Positions 36,360 to 45,530 of a stretch of DNA of 64,000 nt are shown here, in pieces. The position numbers were made by a program, and so were the translations under genes. Under the pieces are notes generated by a model, which had not been told where the DNA came from, searched no databases, and saw only the letters and a program-made list of their open reading frames with translations. Origin of the DNA: a bacterium M00.F.Ca.ET.205.01.1.1 (GTDB taxonomy: Bacteria; Pseudomonadota; Alphaproteobacteria; Rhizobiales; Rhizobiaceae); contig SRUQ01000001.1 of NCBI GenBank assembly GCA_004791255.1, positions 248,001 to 312,000 of the forward strand. Direction: 5' to 3'. The first letter of the stretch is position 1. Every line of letters starts with the position of its first letter.

Positions 36360-37123
36360 AGGAAGCCTCCATCGACGATCAGCATCTGTGCGGTCAGCAT
36401 GCGCGAGGCATCGGAGGCCAGGAACAGCACGGTGCCGACCATGTCGTCCGCCACCATGACGTCCTTGATGCACTGCTTGGCGACATGCGCGGCGAGCCCC
36501 TGCTCGGTCACCCAGCGCTCCTGCTGCCGTTCGGTGATCACCCAGCCGGGCGCGACGGCGTTGACGCGGATGCGGTCGGGCCCGAGCTTGCCGGCGAGCC
36601 CCTTGGTGAGGCCGAGGATACCGGCCTTGGCGGCGGTGTAGGCGGGCATGTCGGGGTGGTTGATCAGGTAGGAGGTCGAGGTGAAGTTGATGATCGAGCC
36701 GCCGCCGGCGCGCTTCATGCCCGGCGCCACCGCCTGCGCGGTGAAGAAATGCGGCCGCAGATTGATCGAGAGATTGTTGTCCCAGAACTCGACGGTGACG
36801 TCGGCGACGTCGTGGCGTTCATCCCAGGCGGCGTTGTTGACCAGCACCGTGACGTCGCCATGCGCCTCGGCCGCCTTGGCGGCGGACGCCCGCAGCGCGT
36901 CGACGTCACGCAAATCGGTCTTGAAGTAGAGCGGACGGCGGCCGAGATCCTTCTCGATGCGGTCGGCCAGCGCCGTGCTGGGCTGATCTGCGATGTCGAT
37001 GAAGGCGACATTGGCGCCCTGGCGCATAAAACCTTCGGTCAGCGCCGCGCCGATGCCGGAGCCGCCGCCGGTGATCAGCACCGAGGCCCCTTCAAGGTCG
37101 GCAAAACGCGCCGATGGCATCAT
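36356..37123 (-). CDS. SDR-family sugar 1-dehydrogenase (probable galactose dehydrogenase)
   Basis: 255 residues of the classical SDR family: cofactor site VLITGGGSGIGAAL, NNAAWDERHD, active-site Ser/Tyr/Lys (STSYL...YTAAKAGIL) and VNAVAPGWV. As the first gene of a unit followed by dgoK, dgoA and a lactonase, it most likely oxidises D-galactose (or a related aldose) to the lactone, the entry of the DeLey-Doudoroff route. A galactonate dehydratase is not in the window. Confidence 0.85.
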   Translation of the reverse strand: MMPSARFADLEGASVLITGGGSGIGAALTEGFMRQGANVAFIDIADQPSTALADRIEKDLGRRPLYFKTDLRDVDALRASAAKAAEAHGDVTVLVNNAAWDERHDVADVTVEFWDNNLSINLRPHFFTAQAVAPGMKRAGGGSIINFTSTSYLINHPDMPAYTAAKAGILGLTKGLAGKLGPDRIRVNAVAPGWVITERQQERWVTEQGLAAHVAKQCIKDVMVADDMVGTVLFLASDASRMLTAQMLIVDGGFL

Positions 37124-37279
37124 GATTTTCGTCTCCCGGATTGGTCGGCGCGCATCCTAGCCAGACACGTCCCGTGGGCAAGGGCGAAATGGCGGATTTC
37201 CGGGCTTATGTCTGACAAAAAGCCGGGATCGCCCGTGAAAGGCGCATCCCAGCCTCGATTGGGGCGCGAAATCGTCCGG

Positions 37280-38629
37280 TCAGATCGCCTTGGCGCGCAA
37301 GGCGCCCCGGAACGAATCGCGGAGATAGCCGAGCGTGGCGTCGGCATCCACCGGCTTGCCGAACAGATAGCCCTGGCCGCCGGCACAACCGAACTGGACA
37401 AGGCGGTCGGCCTGCGCTTCCTCCTCGATGCCTTCGGCTACCACGTCCATGCCGAGCCCCTCGCACATGGCCAGGATGGCGCGGATGATGTGTTCGGACG
37501 GGCGATCGTCGAGAATGGAGGAGACGAAGGCGCGGTCGATCTTGAGCTTGTCGAAATGGAATTCGCGCAACCGCCCGAGCGAGGACTGGCCGGTGCCGAA
37601 ATCGTCGAGCGAGACGCGGATGCCGACGCGGCGCAGATCCTCGACGATCTTCTCGGCCGAGGCCGGATCGTTCATCAGGCCGGTCTCGGTGATCTCGATC
37701 TCCAGTCGGCGCGGATCGAAGCCCGTGCGGTCGAGGATCGCCAGTATGTGCAGGCCGGTGTTCTGGTCGACGAGCTGCGAGGGCGACAGGTTGAAGGACA
37801 GGAACAGGTCCTTCGGCCAGCTTCTGGCGGCTTCCGTCGCCTTGCGCAGCACCAGCTGCGACAGCGGGCCGATGATGCCGCGCTCCTCGGCGATGGGAAT
37901 GAAGACGGTCGGCGGCACCGCGCCGAGATCGCGGTCGGTCCAGCGCGCCAGCGTCTCAAAGCCGATGGTGCGGCGCGTGTTGAGATCGACGATGGGCTGG
38001 AAATGCGGCTCCACCTCGCCGGCCGAGACGGCACGGCGCAGCGCCTGCTCGATGCGGGTGACGCGCTTGGCCGCCTCCTCCATCTCGCGGGTATAGACGA
38101 CGACGCGGCCGCGCCCGGAGCGCTTGGCGTGGTAGAGCGCGGTTTCGGCCTTGTGGATGAGGATCTCGGTGGTCTCGTCACCGGAATAGAACAGCGAGCA
38201 GCCGACCGAGGCCGAGAGCCTGGCGGTGCGGTCGCCGACATCGTAGGGCGCCGACAGGATCTCGATCAGCATGCGCGACTTTTCGGCTGCCGCATCCTCC
38301 GAGAATACCATCGGGTAGAGGAAGGCGAACTCGTCGGCGCCGATGCGGCAGACGGTGGAGTGGCCATCCATCGAGGCGCGCAGCCGCATCGCCACCTGGA
38401 TCAGGATGTCGTCGCCGGCCTTGTGCCCGAACAAATCGTTGATCGGCTTGAAGCCATCGAGGTCGAGAATGCCGACGGTGAACGGCGCGGGATCGTCGGC
38501 GCGGTCGCTGATCAGGCGATCGACCTTGTCGAAGAAGCGGCGATGGTTGCCAAGCCCGGTCAACGGATCGGTGAAGGCCAGATCCGTGCTCTCCCTGTTT
38601 GCCTGACCGGTGCCAAACGAGGTTTGCAT
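37280..38629 (-). CDS. Cyclic-di-GMP protein with GGDEF and EAL domains
   Basis: 449 residues, no membrane helix visible. Residues about 18-180 are a GGDEF domain with the motif changed to GADEF (RIGADEFAFLYP), so cyclase activity may be weak. Residues about 190-440 are an EAL phosphodiesterase with intact ligands: ETLAR, NLSPSQL, ITETGLM, LDDFGTG, LKIDRAFV, EGIEEEAQ and GYLFGKP. The likely net activity is c-di-GMP hydrolysis. It stands alone with non-coding flanks on both sides. Confidence 0.9.
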   Translation of the reverse strand: MQTSFGTGQANRESTDLAFTDPLTGLGNHRRFFDKVDRLISDRADDPAPFTVGILDLDGFKPINDLFGHKAGDDILIQVAMRLRASMDGHSTVCRIGADEFAFLYPMVFSEDAAAEKSRMLIEILSAPYDVGDRTARLSASVGCSLFYSGDETTEILIHKAETALYHAKRSGRGRVVVYTREMEEAAKRVTRIEQALRRAVSAGEVEPHFQPIVDLNTRRTIGFETLARWTDRDLGAVPPTVFIPIAEERGIIGPLSQLVLRKATEAARSWPKDLFLSFNLSPSQLVDQNTGLHILAILDRTGFDPRRLEIEITETGLMNDPASAEKIVEDLRRVGIRVSLDDFGTGQSSLGRLREFHFDKLKIDRAFVSSILDDRPSEHIIRAILAMCEGLGMDVVAEGIEEEAQADRLVQFGCAGGQGYLFGKPVDADATLGYLRDSFRGALRAKAI

Positions 38630-38770
38630 CGGTGTCCCTGTTTTGTGACGTCGGATTTATTTTCGAGACTGGCAGCAAACCCTTTAGGAAAGGTATCCCG
38701 AAAACGTTTTTTTAGGACTCGCCGGATGCTCGCCGGGCAGTCGTGGCGGCTGGCGCGGGCTTCTGCCGCG

Positions 38771-39661
38771 TCATCTGAAGCGCTGCAGATGATCGACAAG
38801 GGCACGCAGTTTGGGTGCAAGGTTGCGGCGGCTGGGATAGTAGAGATAGAAGCCGGCAAAGCGTGGGCAGTACTCATCGAGCAGGGAAACAAGTTCTCCG
38901 CGCTCGAGCCAGGGACCAAAACTCCGCTCCATGCCGAAGGTGATGCCGGCGCCGGCGACGGCGAGCTTTATCATCAAGGCCATGTCGTTCGTCGTGATTT
39001 CCGGCGCGACAGCAACGCTGAACTCCTTGCCGTCCGCCGCGAATTCCCAACGATAGGGCACGACCCCGGGCGCGGGCCGCCAGCCAATGCAGCGACGGTC
39101 GGCGAGGTCACGCGGGTGCGAAGGCACCCCGAACCGCTCGCGATAGGCGGGAGCGCAGACGGCGATTTGGCGCTCGTCGCCGGCAACGGGAACCGCAATC
39201 ATGTCCTGTTCGATGACCTCGCCCAGCCTGACGCCGGCATCGTATCCCTCGGCGACGATGTCGAATTCCTCGTCCGTCACCGTGACGTCGATCTGGACCT
39301 CGGGATTGGCCTCGGCAAAGGACGCCAGGAATGGCCCTGACAGGAAGCTCTCGGCAATCGACGAGACGGCGAGCCGCAACTGTCCGCGCGGCCGTCCGCG
39401 CAGGCTTGCGGTGGCCTCGATCGCCGCGCGCATGTCCGCGATCGCGGGGGCGATTTCGGCGTGCAGCCGCTCACCGGCCTCGGTGAGGCTGACGCTGCGC
39501 GTCGTGCGCCGCACCAGCGCTATGCCCACCGTCTCCTCCAGCCGCCGGATCGTCTGGCTGACGGCCGAGCGGGTGACGCCGATGCGGTCGCCGGCGGCGC
39601 GGAAACTCCGCTCCTCGGCAACGAGCGCGAAGACTGAGAACGCGTTGAGATCCGGTTCCAT
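38771..39661 (-). CDS. LysR-family transcriptional regulator
   Basis: 296 residues: N-terminal winged helix LNAFSVFALVAEERSFRAAGDRIGVTRSAVSQTIRRLEETVGIALVRRTTRSVSLTEAGERL, then a periplasmic-binding-like effector domain starting GQLRLAVSSIAESFL. Divergent from the SDR gene at 39779, which it probably controls; no specific operator stands out in the 117-bp gap. Confidence 0.93.
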   Translation of the reverse strand: MEPDLNAFSVFALVAEERSFRAAGDRIGVTRSAVSQTIRRLEETVGIALVRRTTRSVSLTEAGERLHAEIAPAIADMRAAIEATASLRGRPRGQLRLAVSSIAESFLSGPFLASFAEANPEVQIDVTVTDEEFDIVAEGYDAGVRLGEVIEQDMIAVPVAGDERQIAVCAPAYRERFGVPSHPRDLADRRCIGWRPAPGVVPYRWEFAADGKEFSVAVAPEITTNDMALMIKLAVAGAGITFGMERSFGPWLERGELVSLLDEYCPRFAGFYLYYPSRRNLAPKLRALVDHLQRFR

Positions 39662-39778
39662 TGGTTAGTTCTGCTTTCCACGGTGTCGAGATTTGGCCGA
39701 CTTATCGCGACAATGGGGCGGATCTATCTTCCTGGCAACCCGCCGCATCCGGTGGTCAATCCAGGCAGGGAGACAAAT

Positions 39779-40504
39779 ATGCCCCTCGACAAGACAGTCC
39801 TCATCACCGGCGCTTCGAGCGGAATCGGGGCTGCGATCGCCCGCGAGCTCGGCGCCGCCGGGGCGAAGCTCATGCTGGGCGCGCGCCGCACGGACCGGCT
39901 GGAGGCGCTGGCCGCCGAGATCGCCGCCAATGGCGGCACGGTCATGCACCGGCGCCTTGATGTCACCGACCGCGGCGATGTCGCTGCCTTTGCCGAAGCG
40001 GCGCGCCAGGCATGGGGAGGTGTCGACGTGATCGTCAACAATGCCGGCGTTATGCCGCTGTCGCTGATGGCCTCCCTCAAGGTCGACGAGTGGGACCGCA
40101 TGGTCGACGTCAACATCAAGGGCGTGCTCTACGGGATCGCGGCTGTGCTGCCGGAGATGACAGCGCGCGGGTCTGGCCACATCATCAACATCGCCTCGAT
40201 CGGGGCGCTCGCGGTTTCGCCGACGGCAGCCGTCTATTGCGCGACCAAATACGCGGTGCGGGCGATCTCCGACGGCCTGCGGCAGGAGAACGACGCCATC
40301 CGGGTCACCTGCATTCATCCGGGCGTGGTCGAGAGCGAGCTGGCTGAAACCATCACCGATCCGGTGGCGGCGGAGGCGATGAAAACCTACCGGGCCATTG
40401 CGCTGCAGCCCGGCGCGATCGCCCGCGCCGTGCGCTTCGCCATCGAACAGCCGGACGATGTCGACGTGAACGAGATCGTCATCCGGCCGACAGCCGGCCG
40501 ATAG
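39779..40504 (+). CDS. SDR-family oxidoreductase
   Basis: 241 residues: MPLDKTVLITGASSGIGAAIARE (NAD(P) site), NNAGVMPLSLM, IASIGALAV...YCATKYAVRAISDGLRQE (Tyr-x-x-x-Lys) and HPGVVESELAETIT. It is of the clavaldehyde-dehydrogenase-like subgroup, probably NADP-dependent. ATG at 39779 follows AGGGAGACAAAT. It is divergent from a LysR gene; the 90-residue gene after it is likely co-transcribed. Confidence 0.9.
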   Translation: MPLDKTVLITGASSGIGAAIARELGAAGAKLMLGARRTDRLEALAAEIAANGGTVMHRRLDVTDRGDVAAFAEAARQAWGGVDVIVNNAGVMPLSLMASLKVDEWDRMVDVNIKGVLYGIAAVLPEMTARGSGHIINIASIGALAVSPTAAVYCATKYAVRAISDGLRQENDAIRVTCIHPGVVESELAETITDPVAAEAMKTYRAIALQPGAIARAVRFAIEQPDDVDVNEIVIRPTAGR

Positions 40505-40595
40505 CGAGGCGGAGATGGTTTCCGTCTCGCCCCTTGCATCCTTCATGCTTCTCAATGGCGCGGCGGTCCTGCCCGTGCGGAAAGGTCCTATCCCG

Positions 40596-40868
40596 ATGAA
40601 CACCACCCAGAAATCCGCCGCGCAACCGGCGCATAGCCATCCTTATGTCGGCATGTGGGTGACGGCTGACGGCCGTGTCCGTCACGAGCTGCTTGCGAAC
40701 GGTCGCTATGACGAAGCGCGCGGAACCCGTGAAAGCGCGTATCGGGGACGCTACGAGGTGCGGGGAAATCAGATCGATTATTGGGACGACACCGGTTTCA
40801 CCGCGGATGGAACCTTCATCGACGGCGTGCTGCATCACGCCGGCATGATCCTGTACCGGAAGGAATAG
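40596..40868 (+). CDS. Atu4866-family small protein
   Basis: About 90 residues: HPYVGMWVTADGRVRHELLANGRYDEARGTRESAYRGRYEVRG...IDYWDDTGFTADGTFIDGVLHHAGMILYRKE, the beta-barrel pattern of the Agrobacterium Atu4866 family. ATG at 40596 is after GCGGAAAGGTCC; a longer frame from 40515 exists. Function unknown; typically next to SDR/LysR genes, as here. Confidence 0.75.
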   Translation: MNTTQKSAAQPAHSHPYVGMWVTADGRVRHELLANGRYDEARGTRESAYRGRYEVRGNQIDYWDDTGFTADGTFIDGVLHHAGMILYRKE

Positions 40869-40880
40869 CGCCCTGGCCGG

Positions 40881-42683
40881 TCAGCTACCGAGCCGGACGC
40901 GGTAGAGCTCCAGCGGACTGCCACTGGTTTCGCTGACCGGCTCGAGCCAGTCCGGCACGCTGCCGCGCACCAGTCCACCCAGGAACCCGTCCGGCGCCTT
41001 GGCCGTGAACAGCCTGGTTTCGGTGTTGCCACGGCAAAGCGCGACAAGGCCGACATGGTGGCCGGTAACGACTGCTTTCGCATCCGCCTCCGAGCCCAGC
41101 AAGGCATCGAACACCAGCAGGTTGCCGGCGACATTGCGGTGATAGGGGCCGGCAAAGACACGATGGCCGGTGAAGGCCAGGATGGGCGAACCGAGATTGG
41201 AGATGGCCAGCACCGTGGTGTCGGGCATGCCGGCAAGCGCCGCGAACGATGCCTTGCTGTTGCAGGGCGTGTCGACGCCCGCTTCCTTGACCGGCGCGCC
41301 GGTCTCGAACGCGCTTGACGCCGCCGCGGCGGCGCCCGACCAGATCGCATTGACCGAGATCAGCCAGGCCGCCGCCATCCTGAGCAGGGAGCCGCCCGAT
41401 GGCGCGGTCGCGGCGCGCTGTCGCCATTTGGCGATCCAGGCGGCAAGCGGGATGACCGCGAAGGCGATCGAGAAGGTCGAGCCGCGCACTTCCCAGGCGC
41501 TGACCAGGAAGGCGACCACCAGCAGCGCACCGACGAGGCTGTCCTGCCGCCGCCAGCCGCCACGGCTGAGACGCAGCGCCATCAGGATGATCGCCACCAG
41601 CGGCGTGGCGTAGCGCGCCACCGCCCGCGCCGGATCGTCGAAGGCGAGCTGGGCTATGGACTGCGCTTCCTCGATATAGCCGAGCCACATCTGCTGCAGG
41701 CGCGGGTCGAGATTGGCATAGGGGGCGGCAAGGCATTGCGGGGACACCACGGCGACGACACCGGCAAGGGCAACGGCCAGCAGGCCCAGAGAGACCAGGC
41801 GCCGGACGGCCGTCGCATTGGCGGCGCGCAAGGCGGCGATGACCGCCAGGCCGAGGCCAGCGAGCCCGGTGACGGCGAACTGCGCGATCGAGAATGTGTC
41901 GCACTGGGCCTGGCCCCAGGCCGATGCGGGGACGGTGGCGACGAAGACGAGGACCGAGACGCCGGCGACGCCAAGGCCGAAATCCCTGGCGATCCGCCTT
42001 TCCCCGTCACCGCCGGCAAGGAACAACAGGGCGACGGTGGCGCCGAGAGTTCCCGCATAGGGCGCGCTTTCCATGCCGATCGCCAGGGTCAGCGTGGCGC
42101 ACACGCCGGCAAGCAGGGCGGCCGTCCGATGCGCGGGCGCTTCGATGAGCAGGGCCAGGCTGGCGAGCGTCAGCATCAGCTGGATATTGTGATGATCGAG
42201 CGCGCCCGGCGAGAAGATGCCGATATAGTAGAGCGCCGCTCCACCGACGACCGCCGCGGGCAGCACGGCATGCTCGCCGGCGAAACCGCGCGCGGCGCGG
42301 ATGATGAAGAACAGCGCGAGCCAGAATTGCAGAGTGGGCCACAGCACCTGCACGATTTGTTCAGCCAAAGCGGTGCTGCCGGTCAGTGCCGAGACGGCCA
42401 TCATGCCGAGCGCCAGCGGGGCATCGAGCAGCCGCGACCAGTGCATGACAAAGCCGCCTTCCAGGCCCATCCTGTACTGATGCAGGTCGAACCAGCCCTG
42501 GCCGGCCAGCAGGTCGCGGACCTCGACCAGTTGCAGCAGGCTGTCATTGTCGCCGGCGGGATTGGCCAGCTGTGGGAATCCGGCCTGGGCATTGAGGGCA
42601 AGCAGCAGCAACGCGGCCAGCAAGGCCAACGCGATATCGGACTTCCAAGAGGAAGCGCCGGTCCTGGCTGTGTTCATCCCCAT
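40881..42683 (-). CDS. Large membrane protein, GT-C-type glycosyltransferase-like
   Basis: 600 residues with about ten to twelve hydrophobic segments. The first periplasmic loop carries acidic motif PAGDNDSLLQLVEVRDLL and GGFVMHWSRLLDAPLALGM, as in GT-C enzymes that use lipid-linked sugars; a soluble C-terminal part (about 480-600) follows. It could transfer or flip a sugar from a polyprenyl carrier. It is divergent from the GT2/GtrA pair, so the three may form one glycosylation module. Not a recognised named gene. Confidence 0.7.
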   Translation of the reverse strand: MGMNTARTGASSWKSDIALALLAALLLLALNAQAGFPQLANPAGDNDSLLQLVEVRDLLAGQGWFDLHQYRMGLEGGFVMHWSRLLDAPLALGMMAVSALTGSTALAEQIVQVLWPTLQFWLALFFIIRAARGFAGEHAVLPAAVVGGAALYYIGIFSPGALDHHNIQLMLTLASLALLIEAPAHRTAALLAGVCATLTLAIGMESAPYAGTLGATVALLFLAGGDGERRIARDFGLGVAGVSVLVFVATVPASAWGQAQCDTFSIAQFAVTGLAGLGLAVIAALRAANATAVRRLVSLGLLAVALAGVVAVVSPQCLAAPYANLDPRLQQMWLGYIEEAQSIAQLAFDDPARAVARYATPLVAIILMALRLSRGGWRRQDSLVGALLVVAFLVSAWEVRGSTFSIAFAVIPLAAWIAKWRQRAATAPSGGSLLRMAAAWLISVNAIWSGAAAAASSAFETGAPVKEAGVDTPCNSKASFAALAGMPDTTVLAISNLGSPILAFTGHRVFAGPYHRNVAGNLLVFDALLGSEADAKAVVTGHHVGLVALCRGNTETRLFTAKAPDGFLGGLVRGSVPDWLEPVSETSGSPLELYRVRLGS

Positions 42684-42851
42684 CGCCTCTGGCAGGCCTA
42701 CTGGCAGGAATGCCGGGCCCTAGGGACCAATCGACACTCAAACAATCGGCCTTAAACCTAGCCTTAACGGCTTCAATAAATAGTAAAGCCGCCTGGACGA
42801 GCCCGATATGCAGCGCAAGCGCGCGACCGACCAAGGCACCCGGAGAGGACA

Positions 42852-43862
42852 ATGCCGCAGGACGTTCGCCACGAACCCGTCATCGCCGTGCTTCTGCCTT
42901 GCTACAATGAAGAGCAGACGATCGCCGAGGTGGTGCGGCGCTTTCGCGAGACGCTGCCTTCGGCGATGATCTATGTCTACGACAACAATTCGCGCGACCT
43001 GACCGCGCTCAGGGCCCGCGCGGCCGGCGCCATCGTGGTTCGCGAGCCGCGCCAGGGCAAGGGCAATGTGGTGCGGCGCATGTTCGCCGACATCGAGGCC
43101 GACATCTACCTGATGGCCGACGGCGACGGCACCTACGCGCCGGAAGACGCACCGCAGCTGATCAACACGCTGTTGACCGAGCGTTGCGACATGGTGGTGG
43201 GCACCAGGCGCGGGGTCACCGACGATGCCGGCCGGGCCGGCCACGCCTTCGGCAATCGTATCTTCAACGGGCTCTACAAGGGGCTGTTCGGCAGCGATTT
43301 CACCGACATCTTCTCTGGCTACCGCGCCTTCACCAGGCGCTTCGTCAAGAGCTTTCCGGCCGTTTCCGGCGGCTTCGAGATCGAGACCGAGATGTCGGTT
43401 CATGCCTCGCAGCTCAAGCTGCCGGTGAGCGAGATGGCACTCGACTACGGCAGGCGGCCGGACGGATCGTCGTCGAAACTGTCGACCTTCCGCGATGGCG
43501 CCAGGATCCTGTGGATGTTCACCATGCTGATGAAGGAAACGCAGCCGCTGCGTTTCTTCGGCGCGTTTTCGCTGTTCTTCCTGGCATCCAGCCTTGTCTT
43601 GATGGCACCGGTGCTGGTCGAGTTCGCCGAGACCGGCCTGGTGCCGCGCATGCCGACCTGGGTGCTGTCGGTCGGCCTGCTGCTGTTGTCGATGCTGGCG
43701 GCGGTGACCGGGCTGATCCTCGATTCGGTGTCGCGCGGCCGCGCCGAGCAGAAGCGTATCTTCTACCTGTCGATGCCTTCGGGCCGCATCGAGCGGCGCG
43801 ACCGTGCCGTTGAGCAGGCGCCGGTGAAGGCCGAACCGCGCAAGGCGCCGCGCGCGGCATAG
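42852..43862 (+). CDS. GT2 glycosyltransferase, polyprenyl-phosphate sugar synthase type
   Basis: 336 residues. GT-A fold start VIAVLLPCYNEEQTIAEVVRRF, YVYDNNSRDLT and ADIYLMADGDGTYAPED (DxD-like metal site), then two C-terminal membrane helices (FFGAFSLFFLASSLVLM, TWVLSVGLLLLSML). This matches dolichol-phosphate mannosyltransferase-like enzymes that load sugar onto undecaprenyl phosphate at the inner membrane. GtrA follows 4 bp later. Confidence 0.9.
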   Translation: MPQDVRHEPVIAVLLPCYNEEQTIAEVVRRFRETLPSAMIYVYDNNSRDLTALRARAAGAIVVREPRQGKGNVVRRMFADIEADIYLMADGDGTYAPEDAPQLINTLLTERCDMVVGTRRGVTDDAGRAGHAFGNRIFNGLYKGLFGSDFTDIFSGYRAFTRRFVKSFPAVSGGFEIETEMSVHASQLKLPVSEMALDYGRRPDGSSSKLSTFRDGARILWMFTMLMKETQPLRFFGAFSLFFLASSLVLMAPVLVEFAETGLVPRMPTWVLSVGLLLLSMLAAVTGLILDSVSRGRAEQKRIFYLSMPSGRIERRDRAVEQAPVKAEPRKAPRAA

Positions 43863-43866
43863 GCCG

Positions 43867-44241
43867 GTGAGGCGCCTCATCCGCTTCGTCCTTGCCGGCG
43901 GCATCGGCTTCGTCGCCGACGCGGCGGCACTCTGGCTGCTGCTCGCCGCCACCCCGCTCGGACCCTTCATCGCCCGCATGCTGTCGATCGGCTTCGCGCT
44001 CTGCGTCACCTGGCAGATCAACCGCCATCTGGCGTTCTCACCGTCGAGCCGGGGCATGGCGCGGGAAGGCGCGCGCTATGGCGGCGTCGGCATCGCCACC
44101 AGCCTCGTCAACTATCTCGTCTATTCGGCCATCCTGCTGGCGCTACCGGCCGTACCGCCGCTGGCGGCCCTTGCCGCCGCCTCGCTGGCCGCCATGGCGC
44201 TCTCCTTCCTCGGCTATTCCAGACTGGTCTTCGACCGCTAA
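43867..44241 (+). CDS. GtrA-family membrane protein (lipid-linked sugar flippase-like)
   Basis: 124 residues with four membrane segments: RRLIRFVLAGGIGFVADAAALWLL is the GtrA N-terminal signature, and WQINRHLAF the loop between helices two and three. The GTG start at 43867 is 5 bp after the GT2 stop. GtrA proteins are thought to flip undecaprenyl-phosphate sugars. Works with the GT2 gene and perhaps the GT-C gene. Confidence 0.9.
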   Translation: MRRLIRFVLAGGIGFVADAAALWLLLAATPLGPFIARMLSIGFALCVTWQINRHLAFSPSSRGMAREGARYGGVGIATSLVNYLVYSAILLALPAVPPLAALAAASLAAMALSFLGYSRLVFDR

Positions 44242-44372
44242 TGCATGTCGCCCGGCTGGAGCCCCCGGACACCGCCATGTGCAGAACCAAAGAGCTAAAG
44301 CGGGCTGGCCCGATTGGCAGAAGGCACCGCGACCCTTATATCGCTTTTCGACGATAGTGCCGGGGATCCGCC

Positions 44373-45317
44373 ATGAAGCTTAAAATCGCCGTCCAGATGG
44401 ACCATGTCTCCACCGTGTCGATCGCCGGCGACACGTCGTTTGCGCTGTCGCTGGAGGCGCAGCGGCGCGGCCACGGTCTCTACCACTACACGCCCGACCG
44501 GCTGTCGCTGCGCGACGGCAAGGTGTTCGCCCGCGTCGAGGCGATGCAGGTGCGCGACGAGAAGGGAAACCATTACTCGCTGGGCGAGACGGTGCGCACC
44601 GACCTGTCGGAGATGGACGTCATCCTGCTGCGCCAGGATCCGCCCTTCGACATGAATTATATCACCACGACGCACATCCTCGAGCGCATCCACCCCAAGA
44701 CGCTGGTCGTCAACGACCCGGCCTGGGTGCGCAACAGCCCGGAAAAGATCTTCGTCACCGAATTCGCCGACCTGATGCCGGAGACGCTGATCACCAAGGA
44801 TCCGCAGGAGGTGGCCGCCTTCCGCAAGGAGTTCGGCGACATCATCGTCAAGCCGCTCTACGGCAATGGCGGCGCCGGCATCTTCCATTTGCACGAAGCC
44901 GACCGCAACCTCGCCTCGCTGCTGGAAATGTTCGGCCAGCTGTTCCGCGAGCCCTATATCGTGCAGCGCTATCTCAAGGACGTGCGCAAGGGCGACAAGC
45001 GCATCATCCTGATCGACGGCGAGCCGGTGGGCGCCATCAACCGCGTGCCGGCCGAGCACGATTCCCGCTCCAACATGCATGTCGGCGGCCGCGCCGAGAA
45101 AACCGAGCTGACGGAGCGCGAGCGCGAAATCTGCGCCCGCATCGGACCGGCGCTGCGGGCGCGCGGTTTTATCCTGGTCGGCATCGACGTGATCGGCGAC
45201 TACATGACCGAGATCAACGTGACCTCGCCGACCGGCGTGCGCGAGGTGCAGCGTTTCGGCGGCGCCGACATCGCCAGCCTGTTCTGGGACGCGGTTGAGG
45301 ACAAGCGGAAGAAGTAG
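44373..45317 (+). CDS. gshB: Glutathione synthase
   Basis: Adds glycine to gamma-glutamylcysteine with ATP, 314 residues, normal length. It starts [23 protein letters not shown], has [17 protein letters not shown], the ATP-grasp elements [15 protein letters not shown] and [29 protein letters not shown], and the end [17 protein letters not shown]. Well-formed. In many related genomes gshB neighbours the comM/yifB gene; here 3.7 kb of other genes lie between. Confidence 0.97.
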   Translation: MKLKIAVQMDHVSTVSIAGDTSFALSLEAQRRGHGLYHYTPDRLSLRDGKVFARVEAMQVRDEKGNHYSLGETVRTDLSEMDVILLRQDPPFDMNYITTTHILERIHPKTLVVNDPAWVRNSPEKIFVTEFADLMPETLITKDPQEVAAFRKEFGDIIVKPLYGNGGAGIFHLHEADRNLASLLEMFGQLFREPYIVQRYLKDVRKGDKRIILIDGEPVGAINRVPAEHDSRSNMHVGGRAEKTELTEREREICARIGPALRARGFILVGIDVIGDYMTEINVTSPTGVREVQRFGGADIASLFWDAVEDKRKK

Positions 45318-45427
45318 CCGTTTTCATTCCGTTTTAACCATGTTCTACTTTTGCAGCCCGCTACAACCCGAGCGCAACTTACGCGGTTGCGTGTTCTTTC
45401 AACGTTCCTGATTTGATCGAAGGCTCC

Positions 45428-45530
45428 TAGAGCGGTTCGCCGTTTCCCGGAAACGCCGAACCGCTCTATCTCTTTGTTCTCACGCAATTCCGGACGAAAA
45501 ACCGTTCACACTTTTCCTGGAATTGCTCTA
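45428..45530. repeat. Interspersed palindromic repeat, copy 3
   Basis: TAGAGCGGTTCGCCG...AACCGCTCTA followed by GCAATTCCGGACG...GGAATTGCTCTA; the two halves are as in copies at 13870 and 15703. On the minus strand its right end TAGAGCAATTCC supplies the TAG stop codon of the LysR gene. Confidence 0.85.

Noticed and set aside
36299..39340. Open frame of about 1000 codons on the plus strand
   Set aside because: It runs antisense across the dgoK, SDR and GGDEF/EAL genes, has the low-complexity R/D/G/H content of a GC-rich shadow frame and no family motif.
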